A stretch of 64,000 nucleotides of DNA, taken from the NCBI GenBank assembly GCA_958299035.1, contig CATQJL010000223.1, positions 46,798,162-46,862,161 on the forward strand. The letters run 5' to 3'. A model generated the notes under the pieces. The model saw nothing but the letters and a program-made list of their open reading frames with translations, ran no database searches and was not told where the DNA came from. A program made the translations under genes and the position numbers. Source of the DNA: Cylicocyclus nassatus (taxonomy: Eukaryota > Nematoda > Chromadorea > Rhabditida > Strongylidae). Shown here piece by piece: positions 43,338 through 55,539 of this stretch (position 1 is the stretch's first letter; the number at the start of each line of letters is the position of its first letter).

Positions 43338-43819
43338 ATGAGAGAAAAAAAGCATGGCTCTTCATTTATCATAGTACTAGATATGAGAGACAAAATACCA
43401 CTACATGGACTTACCATTTTAGCGTCGGACAACGATTATCCCAAGAAGGGTGGCGGTCATAGCAGCTCAACCTATCCCGGAGGAAGAAAAACTAGCACGG
43501 TATGACAATCATGCAGCATCTTTGAATCTTTGCACATCTTCAAGACGTATTATAACGGAGATCAATGTTTGTATAGTACGAATGCAATCAATTCCGCTGA
43601 ATTCGTTAGAGATTGAATTTGCAGCGAGCGAGAGGTAACCATTGCACGATGAGAATTGGAGAAAAATTAGGTAAATCACCATCTTGAACGACTCGCATAG
43701 GTAGGCCACATTTCGCCGGAAAGGGGAGTCGCCCTGCACGGACATCTCCAACAATTACGCACATCTTCGGAGACAGTATCACCTACGCTGGTCGCCCTGG
43801 AAGATTTTTTGCTACTTAG
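43338..43819 (+). CDS. Compact three-exon gene, unknown product
   Basis: Exons 43338-43373 (starts MREKKHGSSF), 43423-43634 and 43705-43819 (stop TAG) join in phase; introns are 49 and 70 bp with GT-AG ends. The ~120-residue product has a basic N-terminal part (RRTTIIPRRVAV) and a charged middle (PIPEEEKLARYDN). The C-terminus is glycine/arginine-rich (HIFGDSITYAGRPGR). There is no signal peptide and no clear membrane span. The start is chosen because the ATG lies two bases after a TTTTAG acceptor. A poly(A) signal follows 36 bp after the stop. Family not recognised. Confidence 0.5.
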
Positions 43820-43855
43820 CACGACCTGTGACAAATGTTGAGCTGAGTTTTGAAA

Positions 43856-43861
43856 AATAAA
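43856..43861 (+). promoter_or_regulatory. Poly(A) signal of the 43.3 kb gene
   Basis: AATAAA 36 bp downstream of the stop codon. Confidence 0.5.
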
Positions 43862-44631
43862 GCAAAAAGGAAATTTTATGTAAAGATCACACGACTCCTT
43901 CCGCAAAAACCGGACGACTACGCTCCAACATGATTGAGGTACTCAGACACAGCTTTGCTCAACACGCAAAGTTCGGCAATCAAAACCCTTACTAGTAGTA
44001 ATCAACCGATACATGTCTAAGGCGAAGTGGTGGCGATATGCTGAGTGTGCGAGCTGAAAAGGACTAGCAGGAATAAGATATGAGGGAGAAAAACTATGGA
44101 ACTTAAGGGTGCAAGCAGTGAGTCTCGCTTGCAACAACATCACAACTGGTTTGCACACGTGCAATGGGAATTAAAAGCAAGTGAAAGCTCTAGGAATAAC
44201 ATTCGATTCGAAACATGCACTTAACCATATTGGGGTTGCGGTATTCTCCAATGTAAATGTGAAGAATGGGGAAGATTTGGTGTCACAACTTTTGCTGCCC
44301 TTTCTGCAAGTGCTCGACATGTCATGAAATTTGGGTTTTGAATTTTGAAATATGAGGCGGAACTTTCAAGCTGCATTGCAGTTCGAAACCTTTAAGCACT
44401 ACTGTGTAGCTGGCACTCAAAAAGAGTCTTGAAATCAGTGTCTTAAAGAAAAAATAATCTTCCATAAATTACGTTTGCTATCGTGTGCCGGGCTTGCACT
44501 TAAATTGTAATATATCGAGCTATTTGGTTGGTGGTAATAAGTGCAATCCACAGCGAATATTTTTAAACCGCTGCACCTTCATGTTTAACGGGAAAGATAC
44601 TTAGTGATCGTGGGCTTTTGAGATGTAACGT
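43862..44631. other. No supported gene
   Basis: A + strand stretch near 44180-44320 reads KALGITFDSKHALNH, reminiscent of the post-RT region of Jockey-type LINEs, but it is too short to assign. Confidence 0.25.
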
Positions 44632-44998
44632 ACACCACTGGATGCATCTTCGAGCGCTGATTTCGAATCTGTCTTCGGTATCTGCTGCGCGCTCCTCCAA
44701 AAAAAGTTATGAACATTTCTTGCCAGCAAAATTTGCACTGCTTTGAAGACAGAATTCATCACTGTCGTTTGAATGGCCATGCACTGCAAAACTACGTTCA
44801 AATGAAATAAAGCTTTAGTCAAGTTCGGAAAAAATGTCTCCAATAAATACGAGCCTAGAAAGGCTGGATACTGACGATTTTGACTGCCTAGATCTATGAA
44901 ATTAATGAAAAAGTCCATAACTTTGTTCAGAGAATAGCACAGCAAATAATGGGCATAAATATGGAATCAGCGTCCAAGGCGCATCTACGGTATGCATC
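44632..44998. mobile_element. Foldback superfamily G copy (44.6 kb)
   Basis: Inverted, diverged arms: GATGCATCTTCGAGCGCTG on the left, GCGTCCAAGGCGCATC on the right, with TATCTGCTGCGCG inside. Confidence 0.55.
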
Positions 44999-46375
44999 TC
45001 TTTGCAAAAGGCCACGGTCACCAAGTATCCTTCCTTAAGTATGTTATTTGCCGATTCCGTGACACTGTCCTTGCGATGCACTCTAATCAAAAGAAAAATA
45101 GAATTTGCTCGCTGTCATCAGTTCTCCTAGTTGGGTGTAAATCGTGTAATGTGATTGTAATTGTGTGTAATGTAAATGTGGTTGTAAGTCTCCCTATGAA
45201 AGTACCACCTATACACACTGCACACATGTTTGATACTTGGAGAGGTAGTAATCTTTACTACAATGACATTGTAGAACCGAAAGGTTAGCACAACTCGCTG
45301 GACGATGCCGATTAGGCGAAGCGAGCGTGAACCTGCATGCACCGAGCATGAACGTGCTGACTGATATCGCACTTTTAAGCCATCAAAGGCAGCGTCCCGC
45401 CAGATTGGGGGGCATTTGGCTCTAGTATTAATGTAATAGTAGACCCCCTAACTAAGCGACGACAGAAATTTGCAGAGCGAAAAAGAGCACTACTCCTTTT
45501 TGGCCACTTTAAAAAATCTCGCCTCAAAAGACCTCCTAAGTTTGGAATTAAAAGGCAACTAAAATCTTGTTCTATTTTTCACTTTTAATAGCTGTGTTTC
45601 ACCAGGATATTTCCCAGAGCTAAGAAGACGAATCAGGCTCAAATCACTCTTATGAAATCTACGAGGCCTAGGCTATCGATTCATATTAATAACGTTTGCA
45701 AAAAATGGTTTTTTTTGATAGAGTTAATGGGGTGTGGTATCACTCCTAAAAAGCTGTGGCTGCCACAGTTTTATAGAAGTGGGGTGACACCCCATTAACT
45801 TACCTTCAAACAGATCAAATGCTACGTTTTTTACATCGTTGTTACTGCTTAACCTTCTTCTTTACATAGCAGCAATTTCATATGAAAACGTTTCTTAAAG
45901 AGCAAGATATAGTCGTTTTTCCTTACCTATGCAAATGTAAAATAGGTAAAATACTGCGAAAATATTGGGATACGATAACATGCTAAGCCTGCGCTACCAG
46001 TAAATCGCAAGGGAAGGCGACAAGATACATTCGATAGCCTAAGCCTCGTAACCTACATTAAAGTGTTTTGAGCCTGATTGGTCTTCTTTAGTCTGAGATA
46101 TTGAAAACGAAAAATATTGGCTTGTTTCTAATTCCTTGATCCGGAAATCATTTGAAGTAGGATTCCTAAAATGAGCAAAATAGATAGTACTCTTTGTGCT
46201 AAGCGCAAAAAGAAGTAGTTAACTTACCTTTGAAACGAAGGTAACATGTTTGAAAATGACTATCTCATGGATGGCCCAATATTTGGAAACCTCAGAATTC
46301 GCTGAAACTTGGACCACAGGGGTTATTTTACTTGCTAATTACGAAACGATGCTAATATGCTTTATAGATCTCTAA
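44999..46375. other. No gene recognised; one hairpin
   Basis: A 77-nt hairpin lies at 45723-45799 (GTTAATGGGGTGT arm). Open frames near 45000-45290 lack splice support. Confidence 0.35.
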
Positions 46376-47077
46376 CCAGTGCGTCACCTCCGCTTTGCGG
46401 AGGTTCGCACTGGCTCTCCTGTACGTATGCCTTTCTCATGTTCGCATAAAGATGACTTCAAAACTTACCACGCGATATCGAACATCACAAATAAATTGTA
46501 AACAGCTGTTCATTCTTGAAGCATCTTCACGTAAGATCGGTAATTTTGAGGAAGAAAACTTTTTCGCAAAGGAACACCTGCGAATTTGAATAGATTACTG
46601 AGTTTGTTTTGGTTGGTAGTCGTCATAAGGGTAATAGTCACTTTGAGCTATATTTTCGTGTAAAAACTTTCAAATTTTTAGGTAAAACCTTGCTTAATCG
46701 AGTATTGACGCGATCACACTTTTTGGCGCTGTTCTCGCAGAAAGGCAAACTTTTTGAACATTTTTGTTCTAGAATTCATGGAACGCAGATTTACTTGTTA
46801 GGCAAATCATGGCTTTCCGAAAAATCCGATCTAAACTCTTAGATTTGCTGGATTAAAGCCGTGTGGATCCGTTTGACGCAAAATTTTTGTAGCACAACCC
46901 AACGGATCCCCACGAAATTTTGCATGATGAGCCCAGTTGTTGCAAGGTGCCATGACCAAATTTTTAGCTCAAGACATTTGCTGCAACTCGCTCTATGAAT
47001 TTCGTGACAGACAGACGTACACACAGACACACAGACAAACAGACGTAAACAACCCTTAGCGCGTTATTATTAAGTCA
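46376..47077. mobile_element. Hairpin-ended Helitron-like element, solo copy
   Basis: 702 bp with the CCAGTGCGTCACCTCCGC hairpin start and TTAGCGCGTTATTATTAAGTC end, and a CAGACA tract before ACGTAAACA. Same family and orientation as the pair at 37461-38775. No ORF. Confidence 0.65.
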
Positions 47078-47289
47078 TAGATTATTCTTACTGTATGCAT
47101 GCGATAATGGGTCAAACATCAATGTGCCAGTATTATGACGGGCCTATTTGACATTGTTAACGAATATCACGTCATGCGAACAGCGGGCGCCTTGAAAACG
47201 ACCTCCCCCCTCCCTGATTCCTCAATACGACCCCCCCCCCCCCCAATCAGATGTAGCATGCCACACCCACGCTTGACCCTGGTCATGAG

Positions 47290-47605
47290 CAGTCTCAGTG
47301 CGAGAAAATTTTGAAAAATTGCAAATTTGAGCACATTGTTGCATTTTCACCTTTTGGCTTTGAAAATATAGAATAACCAAGTTGCAAATTTTCCTCAACA
47401 TTACACCAAACATGACTCTGCTGTGCCAAATTTCTGCTTTGTGCACCAGTTCTTAGCAATATAAAGGCCTTTAACGGCTCATCTTCGTCCACATACGCGC
47501 TAAGCAGATAAAGAATACCAGTTTGAATTAGCTTTTCATGCTGCATTTGATGGTATGCAGCTTATTTGGATCGACAACTTCGATTTTTGACATCCCTTTC
47601 AAGCA
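47290..47605. mobile_element. Foldback superfamily G fragment (47.3 kb)
   Basis: Colinear with the right two-thirds of 42291-42736 (GAGCACATTGTTGCA, TCGTCCACA, GGTATGCAGCTT blocks). A 14-base poly-C run precedes it at 47231-47244. Confidence 0.6.
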
Positions 47606-48418
47606 CATTGCGAACAATATCGGCAAAATCGTAAGAAATTGAACGGGCGTGACCAACAGCGGTAAATTTTGGTTTTGGAACGGCTACTCGACGCAGTCAA
47701 CGGAACAAAAGTTCACAACAAGATTTTGGGAGATGAAAGCTAAGAATATACTGCTTTATACGCAAGAATAGTGCATTTTCTTCTAGACATCAAATGAGTT
47801 TGGAAAGACGAAAAGTGCCAAAATTAAGCATTTTACAAATTAGAAGTTTTGAAGTGTGCCGGCACACATGTTAACTATGTTTCCTAACCTGCCCGCTGCG
47901 TCGAAGCAAATTCTCGAAAATGATGAGAAAATTAGAGCAAGGCTGCCCGCAACACCTCGTGAATATCTTATTACTATCTAAAGGGGTTTCTGTTCTTCAG
48001 CTACCAGCATTTGCACTTCAATAGTCGTAATAGCCACCCTCGTGAGATTTTCTCGCGAAAACGGTGTCAAGGGCATCAAAGCGAGACTGACGTTTTCACC
48101 GCCCTCACGTCGAACTCATGCCGGGCTCTTTGTTTTATACCAAGCTGGTACCACTACGTTATATAACTGTGTATTATGTAGTAGCGCAGCTGCTAACTAT
48201 CAACAGTGAACATACGGAACAATCGCTGACGATAGTGGTAATATATCGAACCAACACCAGAACTGAGTTTCAGGTCCTTTTATGCCACTATTTTGGGCGT
48301 GGATAACCTAAATGCTCACTTCTGGTAAACAACAGTATCATGAAAGTAGGCGCCGCCAAGTAGACTATCAAACACAGTAGAGGGTTGACCTGGCGGCTTA
48401 AGTGGTCAGTGAACAGGA
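47606..48418. other. No supported gene
   Basis: May hold upstream exons of the 48.4 kb gene; the open frame at 48118-48306 has no splice evidence. Confidence 0.25.
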
Positions 48419-48932
48419 ATGTTTGTCAACGACAAGCTAATAGATACTGAATCAAGCATACAATATGACTCTACAATGAAACAGGTCGTAAATTCGCAAA
48501 CAATCTGCGACAGGCTCAGAGCAGAACTGTCACAACGTATGAGGATTACTACAATCCTTGATATCTTCGCTCATACAAATAATGCTTCCGAACAAATGCA
48601 ATCTACATCCAACAAATTTAGTCCGGTTATCCCGAAGGAGCTTCAGATGGTGGAGATTATAAGAAGACCAGCCATGTTTCAAAAAGTATGGGTAGTAGCA
48701 GGGATATAAGAAGGTACAGATATCAAAATTGTTCTTTACCGTTGAGTACTGCTGCAGAAGTATACGGATTGGGTTGAAAATCTTGGTTTTCATTGAAGTT
48801 GTTGTAGTCATCGCCCTCATATCAGCAATCTATACGATGGCAGTGAAGGATGTTATTGCACCCGTCAGTTCAATCATAAGTGACTTGGGCCTCTATGCAC
48901 GTACATCCTCGCAGGGGAGAGGAACTGTCTAA
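48419..48932 (+). CDS. Two-exon single-pass membrane protein, unknown family
   Basis: Exon 48419-48685 (starts MFVNDKLIDTESS; AG directly upstream at 48416-48417) and exon 48720-48932 (stop TAA) join in phase 0 across a 34-bp GT-AG intron. The product is ~159 residues. The first exon is polar and helix-prone with QTICDRLRAELSQRMR. The second has two cysteines (VEYCCRSIRIGLK), then one strong hydrophobic segment (ILVFIEVVVVIALISAIY), then a 36-residue tail. Topology would be N-in or tail-anchored-like; no signal peptide. Start uncertain: the N-terminus may continue in an upstream exon. Family not recognised. Confidence 0.45.
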
Positions 48933-49346
48933 CAAGGGAAGTTCGCTCAGTTGAAGTGGCGATTCGGAGGGTGATCTATACCCATGGATAGAGCTTAAAA
49001 CGCTGATCTCAGACATACCTTCTATTAGGTTGTAAAGGAAGTTCTCTTCTCGGGCACTTTTGAAAATTTCATTTTCAAACGCATTTTTTCGGCGCTCGGT
49101 CGGACTTTAACACCAAGTTTTTTTATACTGTTCAGTAGAGGGTAGCCTATAGTTTTCAATACGACTTCTGGTTTTTATCAGTGCCAAGACGTGTTTGATC
49201 TGCACATCAAAAAAGAAAATCTTTCTAACCACAAAAATTTCACAATTTTTCTTCCTAAAGCCATTTTTGCGCAATTCAAAGAGTTTCTTTCACTGATTTG
49301 TTCAGTTGCACAAGATTGGTAAAGGTTGGTATATTTCTTTATTTGA
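48933..49346. other. No feature recognised
   Basis: Region downstream of the 48.4 kb gene; no AATAAA close to the stop was seen. Confidence 0.3.
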
Positions 49347-49383
49347 CCGACGTTTCGGCTGTATCGCCTTCTTCGAGGTCTGA
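49347..49383 (-). ncRNA. Possible degenerate hammerhead-ribozyme-like motif
   Basis: On the - strand: GAAGAAGGC, six bases, GCCGAAACGTC. The GGC/GCC stem followed by GAAAC resembles stem II and the conserved GAAA of hammerhead ribozymes known from Penelope-like elements and SINEs. The CUGAUGA box is not intact, so activity is not expected. Confidence 0.2.
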
Positions 49384-50347
49384 AAAAGTCGTGACCATGT
49401 AAACTATCCAGTTAGCAACTTCGTCACGATCAAGCAAATTGTCCAACCTATTAGCGAACCAAAAGAGTACACATAAAATTTCAAAGAGTTTCGTCCAAAG
49501 CATGGGTGGTCTGATTTAGAAGCCTGTGAACATCTGAGCCGCAGCTGCACTCAAGTTTTGCTATTTGCGCTCAGAAATTACAGGCTGTTGAACTTGCCTC
49601 TGACTGCAACTCTTTTTGCAGCTGGCGTCTTCGGCGGTTTCGCCACGGATGGTGGGTCCAAAAGATGTGCAAGGCCCTACTCCAACAATGTTTGCAATAA
49701 TCAAAGATTTGGGCCACCCTATACAGAACGACAAGACTTCGAAGTCATTTACTCGGAAAATGGTGCATTTTTAGGGACTTCCAGACTACAGTTTCGAATG
49801 ATTTTGAAGCCGCGCGTTCAAACTTTTGCTTCAAAAACCCACTACTTCCCTCTCAAAGGGGCTTTGCAGATTTTAATAGCAGATTCAATACCAGCGTTTC
49901 ATGTTTCATAAGATATACATTTTATATAGAACCGCCACTTCCATCAAGTATCCTTCCCTTGTCAATTCCCCTTCCTCAACGGGGATGTAGGTGCATACGG
50001 GCCTTAGGCTGCGTTCATACTGTTCCCGAACTTCCGGATCAGTATGAATGCCTTAGTGATGCATGCTATGCTGCATTAATAGTTAAGGTTGTGGAATGGC
50101 CATTGGAACCTGTTCCCGGAACGGGAGAGTTTGACGAGTTTGCAGTATCATCGTCATCTGAACTTTGCAGTGAATTTGCCAGGTTTTTTTTGTTGCAGAT
50201 TTGCTCCTCAACCTTTTAACACAAGCCATCCGAATTGACAAAATCGTAGCGATAGTGGGTCATGAAAATTGGATGTTGAAAAGACTTTCCGAGTGATGCG
50301 TATTGGCATTCAAAAATTTGGAAATTATCCCATATAATATCATTATA
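49384..50347. other. No firm gene; one hairpin
   Basis: A 35-nt hairpin with TTCATACTG/CAGTATGAA stem lies at 50014-50048. A + strand stretch at 50092-50190 reads an acidic peptide (EWPLEPVPGTGEFDEF) between an AG and a GT, but the next acceptor would leave a 16-bp intron. Confidence 0.25.
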
Positions 50348-50768
50348 TTGGGTTGTTTCAAAAGTTCTACCCGTTTTCGAACTTTGATTTTGACTCGCCG
50401 TAACTTTCTTCAGAAATAATCTTTGCAATTGTTATAAACTGTATTACAATCTGCAAATCTTTGGCTATTCTGCGCCTTCATTGTGGAAACCTTCACTTTG
50501 CAAAAGCATAACTTGATTTGGAATATAGATGAATTGCACAAGTACTGCTCACAGTGTCGACTGAGCAGAACCGCTAACTTTGGATTTCATCAAGCTCTTT
50601 TATAAAAAATTTGTGCTGAAAAATCCTAAAGGACCCACTTATTTTGCTCTTTCTGAGGCGGCAAAAAATGCAATTTTTTGACTTTTTTGATTTTGTTCGC
50701 CGTTGACAAAAAATCTTTTCGATTTTCTAGTAGCAGTTTTTCTAGCTCTAATCTTACTATATAGAGTA

Positions 50769-50797
50769 CGAGCTGGCAAACCGGGCTCCGCCCGGTC
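50769..50797 (-). repeat. Helitron 3'-end-like remnant
   Basis: Hairpin CCGGGCTCCGCCCGG beside an AGCTGG block, as at the 3' ends of the Helitrons at 22794 and 24350, but the terminal CTAG is changed (CTCG). No matching 5' end nearby. Confidence 0.4.
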
Positions 50798-50946
50798 CTG
50801 TCAATAATGTATTCGAATCAGCAGGTTCACTTACCCCCTCTATACCCTACACACCCTGCACACCCTGCACAAAACGCCAACCTGCACAATCTGCACAACC
50901 TTCACCCTAATGTGCACACACAAACTTACAGATTTTCTTCTTTGTA

Positions 50947-51858
50947 TTAGGTTGGTTCATAATTAATGCACGTTTTCTCAACTTCCACTTTAAATGAAGA
51001 TAATTCTTTTCCAAAACAGTCTTTCTGAGCGCAACAAAAACCATTATAGACAGCAAACCTTTAGCTATACAACGTATACTTTTGTATGATTGCACTAATC
51101 ACGGATTACGGCTCAAAATTTATCAAGAATCTTTTCTGGAAAGCTCTAGTTTGAAGGAGCATAACTTACTCTCAAAAGAACTAGATTGGAGCAAACTTTG
51201 CTCATTGTGTAGCCGATGGTCGATCCAGTAGTAGCGTGAAACTTGGCTTTTACCAAAAATTTTCTGCGGAAAAAAATATTGCCAAGAAAGCAAAAGTACC
51301 ATTTTCTCCTGCATTTTAGGCAAGGCAAAATCTGTATTTTTTGGAATCCTTCAATTTTTCTCATTTCAAAAACGAGAAAATTCTGACATTTTCCTATTAT
51401 TAGTAGTCCTTCGTCTACTCTATCAAAACCAAGTGAAAGTTCTGTAATTGCTTCTCATGTAAGCATTTTATAAAGCTCCCAGTGATCTCAGCATTCAGCT
51501 AAGTTTGAGTCAAAGCTTCTCGGCTCAGGATTTCTGAAAAATTTAGGCTTGGTGAGTATTTTGTAAGACAAATCTTCGCAATTATAACACATATTTTTTG
51601 AAACAAATTTGAGCATTTTTCATGGAATTAGGGCAAGTCGAATAAAAGGAAGATTTTCCAAGTTTGAGTTCCTCACCTTCAAAGACACGGAGCTTCGGTC
51701 TGAACAAGGATCTCCAAAAACGAAAGTGTATGTTTGAAAGTAGAAGAAACGAGTTTTCCGATAGTGTAGATGATTTTAGAGAAAAACGATTTTTGATCGA
51801 AAACTAGCGTTTGAAAGAAGAGGTAGGAAAAACGTGCATTAATTATGAACCAACCTAA
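50947..51858. mobile_element. Nested mariner-type nonautonomous element
   Basis: 912 bp, ends TTAGGTTGGTTCATAATTAA and its complement, flanked by TA. TIRs continue imperfectly inward. Shorter than an intact mariner (~1.3 kb) and without its transposase. Lies inside 50348-52288. Confidence 0.8.
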
Positions 51859-52290
51859 TATATATAGAGAAAAGCTCCACGATTGCAATATGTTTATGAT
51901 TTTTATGCCACTTGAAGGGACCATAAAGACGGGTTATGATTGAGCTAAAAATTTGTGGGTTCAAAATTTTTCTGAAATCATATCTCAATGAGCGTTTCGT
52001 AGCACAAGTCTTCAGCAAACATTATGTATGTTTTAAAAGAAATTTTTTCTTTTGGCTGTATTTCACGGCGATAGAACAAAGACGAACATTTCCATATTTT
52101 TTCCCTGTCTTTTCAAAGTACGCAACTACACAGCGAAGAAAGATTCATGAAAACGAAAATCTGTTTGAAAAACTAGAAGAAAAGAGCTTTTGAAAGACAT
52201 AAGCATTGTTTATGAAAAATGGTTTCTTCCTCCAAAAGGCAGTACAAAAAAGGTATCGAAAACGGATAGAACTTTCGAAACAACCCAATA

Positions 52291-53279
52291 CATATATCGA
52301 GTTTCCGAAAAAAAGTCTTGAAAACTAGGACACGAAATAAGCTGATTCACCTACTGCAGGTTAACTATTACCGAGACAGAGAAACTAGACATGACACAGA
52401 AAAAAAGAAAAAATGTTTCACCTTCCTTATCTGGTGTAGTATAGTAGTGTAGTATTTACGTATCTATTATGGATGGGAAATTGTGGTTCTTAAATATAGA
52501 CGAAGCTTCTTTTAAATATTTGGTCTTCATGCGAGTTATCTAGGAGTATGTATGTGGAAGGATATCGAAGCACCCTTATAGCCGCTATGCTGCAGCTTTG
52601 TCTCTCCCTACAGCAACCTGACCGAAGTGGAGAACTTGGAGCGTCGGTAGTCGTTCATTACAGGTCGTTGTTCTTTATCTTATCCCACGTTAGGTGAAAA
52701 AAAACTGAATTCTGACGGTACACCCTCAAAAGACGGAGTGCTTGTTCAGTACGCCAATAAGCGTTTGGTTTTGAAACATGACAGCTACTTAGTCATCTGC
52801 ACACAACTCGAAGCGTAAATGTGAGAGTCTCAGCGTTGGAAACTGTACCGCATTTGCTTTTTTTCAATGAGATTGACTTATCAGCTGAGCTATATAAAAC
52901 ATCAGTTTTTCTCGTGCTGTATTCTTTGCTAAATAGTCGTAAATATATGCTGTTTGTACATATTCAAAATCGATAATCAATCAATAGCCATTTCATAGGT
53001 TTTAGGTCTCTCCTGGGTTGTTGAGGGGCACATATCAGCAGTTTTACAGAATTGCTTCAACAGTTTTGGACAAGTGCTGCATATGTATCACCGATTTTGG
53101 AAAGATCTGTTTTCTACAATCAATTTCCATCCCATATGAAAATGCCATCGTATAGACACAAGACTACTGTTCAAGATTCTTTTCTGGTTCTGCGCCAGCT
53201 TATTTTGTTTGGGCCGAGGAGCGGCAAACAGTAAACGATTGCATAGACGGAATCCTCAAGCGGTTCTTTCCCGGCTAGT
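52291..53279. other. No supported gene
   Basis: Two overlapping open frames at 53040-53234 look peptide-like, but neither has clear splice signals. Confidence 0.25.
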
Positions 53280-54170
53280 GAAGGATCCCGAATCACAGTG
53301 GCGATTTGGAATAAAATGCAAACCATTAGATGCGCCTTGTTGAGCTGAATCCAAACTAACTTCCTTATCCGCTGCGGACTTATTTTGAAACAAGTTTCGA
53401 GCGTTTGAAAGTTCATAATAAGAAACGTTCAGTGGCATTTCCTCGAGAAATAGAAAGTCTTTTAAAAACACTTACCTATGTCTTTCTTATGTTTCTGGTG
53501 CATTCCTTGCAGTCAGCCCACTTAACATTTTGTTGCACGGCTATTTCGCGGTTTGAAAGGAGTTAAGGAAGTACAGAAAGCTTATCAAGTAAAATCTATG
53601 TTTATCGCTTAATCATTTTCTCTTTTCTTAACTAAACGAAACACATTCGTGGTCTTTATGTTTAATATTCAATTCTTGAAAGAAAACGTCCCGATCCCTT
53701 TCGAGAATTTTATCTTTTAAGGAAAGGATATCTTACAAGGAAAGGAAAGGATATATTATACAAGGAAAAGATCTCAAATCGTAGCGGCGAACTGAAATGC
53801 AATGCAAATCATTGAATGCGTCCTGATGAGCTCTCCGAAACTACCTACCGTATCTGCTGCGACAATTTCTTGAAAGAAGTTATGAGCTGTTAATGTGAAA
53901 ACACTGATGTTCTACTGCAAATTGTGCATTGAAACCAGCTTGGGAGAGAATAGTTGGCAATGTTGAGTGCAATGACTACGAAGAATGCAAAAATCAACCA
54001 GAAACATAAAGAAGTGCTTTTGAACAACTAATTCTTGAAAAGGTTCCACTAAACGTCTGCCATGTTTGGACCTTCAGGCCTTCATAACTTTTTCCAGAAT
54101 CCGGAACAAACACGTCGATTTGAATTTAGCTTAGTAAGACGCATCTAATTATATTCATTTTGTTCCAGAT
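53280..54170. mobile_element. Two foldback superfamily G copies in series
   Basis: Direct, diverged copies begin near 53290 (AACCATTAGATGCGCCTTG) and 53800 (AATCATTGAATGCGTCC); both continue into a TGCTGCGA/CTGCGGA block. The inverted right end (GACGCATCTAATTA) is at ~54120. Confidence 0.5.
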
Positions 54171-54791
54171 ACTTAATGCGATTTAGGTTCTTTCTAATTA
54201 GAAAGGGACTAAGGAAGTGCGCGCATCGATTGAAACTAGAACAGCAAAGGCATCTGTGATTACACATGTCTGACACAGAGTCCCCATTGGCCAAATAGAA
54301 TAGTTCTTTGCGCATGAATTAATGAAAAGCTATTACTTACATACAAAGCGATGGCGGAATGAGGAAAAGATAAGATACGCTCTTCCTCCCTCAAGAATCG
54401 GAATTAGGCTTGTAAAAAAGTTTGCAGGGCATGCCGCCACGCTCCTTGTTTCTGAAGGTTTGAGGTTTTTGGAAAGCATCTCAACAAATTTTCGGCCGCG
54501 CATTTCTTCGAAATTTTTTTGTCGACGGAAATCCCGTGGCTCCCCTTAATACAGAGAATTCAGCGCTGCAAGTTATGATGCAATGCATTTGTTTTTGGAA
54601 TATGTCAATGCTACTTTTAAGCACACCCTTTTAGTTACACTTTAATGAACAAGTACTGATTCACAGTAGAGTGGTTACCTGATAATTGCTTCGGACACAG
54701 TTTGTAACTGTTTTTCAGATCACAACTGTACAACTAGCTGATCAATGAGAATCGTTTCAGCCCTGATAAGAAATGTAGGTATACGAGAGGG

Positions 54792-55093
54792 ATGTCGCAA
54801 ATGCCAGGAAGACCGGATCTAGTTTCTCATGCATCAATGGCTCTAAGCGGTGATCCGTACGCAGATTCAAAAGGTGACAATCCTAAAATATCGAGACGCT
54901 CTAAAGAGGATTTTGCAGGTCCATATTCTGAACTCTTACCCTTAGATTTGATAACAACTTTGGGGCTTCTGGAAAATGCGACAGCACAGGAGCTCGAAGA
55001 GCTTGCAATTCTGATAAAAGCTGAACACGGAGACAAAATCATTGCTTTGACTATCAGTAAAGTGAATCCGGTGGATTGGTTGCACATTATGGA
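54792..55093 (+). CDS. Candidate exon, unknown product
   Basis: The ATG at 54792 opens 100 codons that end at a strong donor, GA|GTGAGT. An acceptor (ATCGTTTCAG) lies 21 bp upstream, fitting a trans-spliced first exon. The peptide is soluble, with a segment rich in small and polar residues followed by two helix-like stretches (LDLITTLGLLENATAQELEELAIL). It ends in phase 2; no partner exon was identified. Family not recognised. Confidence 0.35.
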
Positions 55094-55539
55094 GTGAGTG
55101 TGATCTGAAACAGAATTTTTTTAAGGACTAGTTTGCGAGTCCACATTTCAGCTGAGGTTAATTCGTTAATCGCATATAACTTGACTTGCGCAAATTAATG
55201 CACCAAGAATTGACAGCATTCTGCGATATTAATCGTCATTGGTATAAGCGCCCATATTGTAAGCGCATCGAGTTGTTCACTGTTAGTCAGCTGCAACATG
55301 CACTGACCGTCAGGTTGTACGAAATTCACTTTTGAGGAACAACTTTTCAAAAACTCTAAGGCTCAAGAGACGAGATAGGTCAGTGCATGTATACTCCTCA
55401 GCGCTCAGTAATCGCTAATATCGGTAGCAACTGGCGATCCCCAATATCGGCGAAAAAAATCGCCAATTTTACCCGGTGCATTGATGCGTATCGATCGAAG
55501 AGGTGCTATGCTCCTCAAGGAATATAACGCCGCCATGCG

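Larger units (their letters stand above)
50348..52288. mobile_element. Mariner-type element split by a second mariner-type element
   Basis: Ends TTGGGTTGTTTCAAAAGTTC and its complement, flanked by TA (50346-50347 and 52289-52290). Without the insert at 50947-51858 it would be ~1.0 kb. No transposase frame is left. Confidence 0.75.
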
